From assembly GCA_035610835.1 (NCBI GenBank), contig CM069442.1, forward strand, positions 36,558,452 through 36,622,451: 64,000 bases of DNA, given 5' to 3'. Shown here piece after piece: positions 61,035-64,000 of this stretch. The DNA comes from Ophiura sarsii. Taxonomy: Eukaryota > Echinodermata > Ophiuroidea > Amphilepidida > Ophiuridae. The position numbers were made by a program, and so were the translations under genes. Every line of letters begins with the position of its first letter. Position 1 is the first letter of the stretch. The notes below the pieces were generated by a model that had not been told where the DNA came from, searched no databases, and saw only the letters and a program-made list of their open reading frames with translations.

Positions 61035-61649
61035 CAATACAAAGGTGATAGGGAGATACGTACAGGGTTGTTCCATTCATATCATGTACCCCCTTATCGA
61101 AGGATGGGACCCTGGGGGACCACTCATGAATTTGAGTGCCACTTGTGCTAGTTGATCATCCCTCAAAACAGACCTTAATTAGCATATTGATTTAACTAGT
61201 GTAGCTGTCAGATAATACGGCACCTATTTCATCATACCCGGAATGGCATGCAATCATTTAAACAGGCATAAAAATGAACATTATTGAAAAACTCTGAAAA
61301 ATGTCAACACCTGAAAAAGTGTGTGAAAATGGGCTTAAAAAAGGGCTGAAATTAAAAGAATTTGCAGAAATTTGAACAAAAAAACAACCTGAATTCAGAT
61401 TTAAACATGAACATTCTCATGCCTGTGTAAAATCCCTAACTGTTATAATGATAAAAAAATGGGCAAAGAGAGCCCCTTTTAGAAAAAAAAATGTCAATGC
61501 TAAATAGTCAAATACTATTGAATATGTAAATATTATGTTACAAAAACAAATAAAGTAAATAAGATATTCAAAACTCAAACTCAACAAGAATAAAATAACA
61601 TATACATTTATTTTAAAAATTGAAAACATACTAGACACATAGCATTTGC

Positions 61650-61894
61650 TTAATGCTTTCCACTCGGTTATTAGTTTTACGATACAAAACAGATTTTTCA
61701 GAAACCTTTCGTAGCTTTCAAAGTCAATCTCAAGAATTACTAAACCAATACTAGGCATGGTTATACTTACTTTAATGCATTTCTCACAGTGATTCCAAAT
61801 ATGGTGATGAAATTCAATAATAATGACATTTTTGAAACATTTTGTGAAATTTTGGAGTGTCATCTGCAGATTACTGCCATGTGGAAAGTGTTAA
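61650..61894. mobile_element. TTAA-flanked MITE, copy 10
   Basis: ttaatgctttccactcggtt to ccatgtggaaagtgttaa, with a complete body. Copy 9 is the one inside the element at 60640. Confidence 0.92.
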
Positions 61895-61989
61895 ATTTGA
61901 ATATACTTCTCAAATTCGAGAAAAACATTGACCAAAATAAAGCGATTTAATTTTGAGATTCACCCTATATAAATAAATTGGCACCGAGA

Positions 61990-62940
61990 TTGGCTTGGCA
62001 GACTATTTATTTAATTAAAATTGACATTAATATGGATATAGATGTTTCTGTTGGGAAACTTGATCAAGTTCTCTGCGACAAAATTGAATTTCTATGTTGC
62101 AACATTGCACCCGTGATATAATAATAAGCGAGAGAAATAAATGTCATGACTTGCTCACTTGTACGTAGTATGTACGCAAAGTCAGACTTCACGAATGGTT
62201 TACCAAATCTGTTCCACATTACAACAAAAGTAATAGTGGTAATAATGATGATGAAATGAAGGCAAGCGATGAAATTAAGGGAAACAGTGAAGATAATGCT
62301 AAAGCGCATTACTAAGTGATTAATACGGTTTACGTCGAGGAGAAAAGAGCAAGAGATTACACAATATTACACAGTAGTTTGCGGCTACACTCCAAGGCAC
62401 TTATGTTATGCGACAATAATCTAATAAAAATGCACCTCAATAACCTATCCTGAATATTTTTGAAATAAATTTATCATACTAATTTCATAACTTGAATCCG
62501 CAGCACTGAAGGACGACGGTAAGCGAGTATGAGGTGAAGCGCATCTTGTAACAGCAATTTATCTACTGAAGGCATTGTTTGCGAAATTTTCAGTCAAAAT
62601 ATTCAAATTTGTGGTTATGGAAAAGCCCAATTGTTTCATACCATACCAAGGACAAGTAGAGAGCCTCAAATTCAGCCCAATTCCTTCAAAATGGTATTTT
62701 ATAGCACATTTTGGTCTTCAAATAGCCCTTTTAGTAATGAAAACGAGCCTAATTTGTATGTTACCATTAGTTTTTACAAACACAAATTCCCCCAAAAGGA
62801 GCCCAATTCTCATAATAACACATATTATAGTACCTTTCGGCCTTTGTAAGTAGCCCAATTTGTCTACTACCTAAGTTGTTTAGCAACACTGCGTCAGATG
62901 GAGCCATATAGTCAGGAATAAAGTAGGTTATTTGTGTAGT
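61990..62940. other. No recognised gene
   Basis: Frames on both strands here are unrelated to known families by eye. AT-rich DNA without clear repeats. Confidence 0.4.
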
Positions 62941-62991
62941 TAGTCTCATATAATGTTTTCATTCCTCCTCCTCTACCTCCTCTTCCCCTGT

Positions 62992-63080
62992 AAGGCTGAA
63001 CGCAGGAGATTGATAGAAAGCGAGCTGGGAGCCGACGACGACGACGCTACCCAAACTGTGCAGCCCGTATCGGATTTTAA
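62992..63080 (+). CDS. Possible exon of an unknown plus-strand gene
   Basis: A strong pyrimidine tract (cattcctcctcctctacctc, then ctcttcccctgtaag) precedes an open stretch that is GC-rich for this region and reads ERRRLIESELGADDDDATQT, then VQPVSDF. Composition and acceptor look exonic, but no family is recognised and no strong donor is seen. It could be chance. Confidence 0.25.
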
Positions 63081-63433
63081 AAACAACTATATTTATAAGC
63101 CATTACGGTCGTGCATAAATATCTTAAGGCAATGTCTTAAAAAATCCATCAGAACTTGCAGAATGTACAACTCGATCTGCAAAATTACTACAAATATGAC
63201 CGTTTTTGATGGGTTATATTTGAAGTAATGTTGCCTTAAAGGCGTAATAACGACTGAGTATAGACAAATATTTTTAGAAATAATGTGAGTTCAATGTCCC
63301 TTAAATCCAGGTAATTGATAGCTATGATGTCATGTATCAAGGATAAGCTTTGCCCATGATTTATAAAATCTTTGTCTCCATATTTTTCAGTTGCAAAATG
63401 CGGAGGGAAATAAGACATGAGCTTCATCACATG

Positions 63434-63680
63434 TTAACACTTTCCACGTGGCTATTACTTTTACCATACTCAAAACAGATATTTCAGAAACCTTTCCCAA
63501 CTTTCAAGGTCTACCTCAATTTTCACTGTACCAATACTAGGCATGTTTGTACTTATTTTAATGCATTCCTCATGGTGACTCCAAATATGGTAATGAATTG
63601 CAATAATGTTGACATTTTTGAAACATTTTGTGAAATTTTGGAATGGCATCTGCAGACGCCTGCCGCTTGCAAAGTGTTAA
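63434..63680. mobile_element. TTAA-flanked MITE, copy 11
   Basis: ttaacactttccacgtggct to gccgcttgcaaagtgttaa. The open frame over 63350-63694 is mostly this MITE read through. Confidence 0.92.
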
Positions 63681-63769
63681 GTTCGAGGACATGAGGTTTC
63701 CAATTGCCCTAAAATGAGAAAATGTGACATACACAGCAAATCAAAGTATTGAAAGTAGTTATCAATATT

Positions 63770-63880
63770 ATAATTAATAATAAATTAAATTTATAAAGCG
63801 CATAGTACAAAAGTTTCGTTGCTCTGTACAATACAAATATAATCATAAGGCGATAAAAGGAGAACAAAATCGGTCAGGTT
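63770..63880 (-). mobile_element. LINE-like 3' tail, minus strand
   Basis: On the minus strand it reads tttgtactatgcgctttata followed by an aatttattattaa tail, the usual CR1/L2-like ending. Short and truncated. Confidence 0.5.
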
Positions 63881-64000
63881 TTTTATTTATTTTCCTATTT
63901 TCTTACCTAAAAGTAAAATGTCACCAAAATCTGCCATCTTTTTTCAACAGATTTCCGGCCAAAAAACGTCTGATTTTACATGATTTGAGGCAGGTGCAGG

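Noticed and set aside
61417..61863. 148-codon minus-strand frame, the longest in the window
   Set aside because: More than half of it is a TTAA-family MITE and the remainder is a low-complexity F/I/L run in AT-rich DNA.

Overview
This is a stretch of animal nuclear genome, most likely from a marine invertebrate deuterostome such as a hemichordate or echinoderm. The species itself cannot be read from the sequence. The evidence is one intron-rich gene in short GT-AG exons, AT-rich introns full of palindromic non-autonomous transposons, tRNA-derived SINEs, LINE tails, long poly-G/poly-C tracts and minisatellites. There are no bacterial-style operons, rRNA genes or CRISPR arrays. Almost all long open reading frames are chance frames in repeats or introns.

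The one gene I can support is on the minus strand, between 38481 and 13113. It is the orthologue of the Rho guanine-nucleotide exchange factors Trio/Kalirin. I rebuilt 18 consecutive exons (920 codons). Their reading phases join without a break and every junction is GT-AG. Exons 1-11 encode the distal spectrin-repeat array. Exons 12-17 encode the first DH (Rho-GEF) domain. Exon 18 encodes the start of the first PH domain. The 5' part (SEC14/CRAL-TRIO domain and first spectrin repeats) and the 3' part (rest of PH1, SH3, DH2-PH2 and so on) are not seen here. They presumably lie beyond 64000 and before 1, or in exons I failed to recognise.

The gene carries two fossil tandem exon duplications: a copy of exon 2 at about 35707-35848 and a copy of exon 14 at about 16578-16635. 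Both are broken, one by a frameshift and the other by loss of its 5' splice site.

Region by region: 1-13100 is the downstream intron or flank. It holds two SINE types, a triplicated tandem repeat of about 225 bp, poly-G duplications, an AP-1-like palindrome and a 16-bp minisatellite. 13100-38500 is the Trio/Kalirin exon cluster, with many MITEs in its introns. These include a hAT-like element inside another MITE with an exact 8-bp target duplication, a 395-bp element built of small palindromes with an exact 8-bp duplication, and a composite PIF/Harbinger-like element of about 1.8 kb that keeps a short basic peptide start. 38500-64000 has no recognised exon. It is a repeat-rich intron or flank dominated by a TTAA-flanked MITE family (11 copies in the window), a 'ggctattcc' palindromic family and long foldback elements. 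A weak plus-strand exon candidate sits near 62992-63080.
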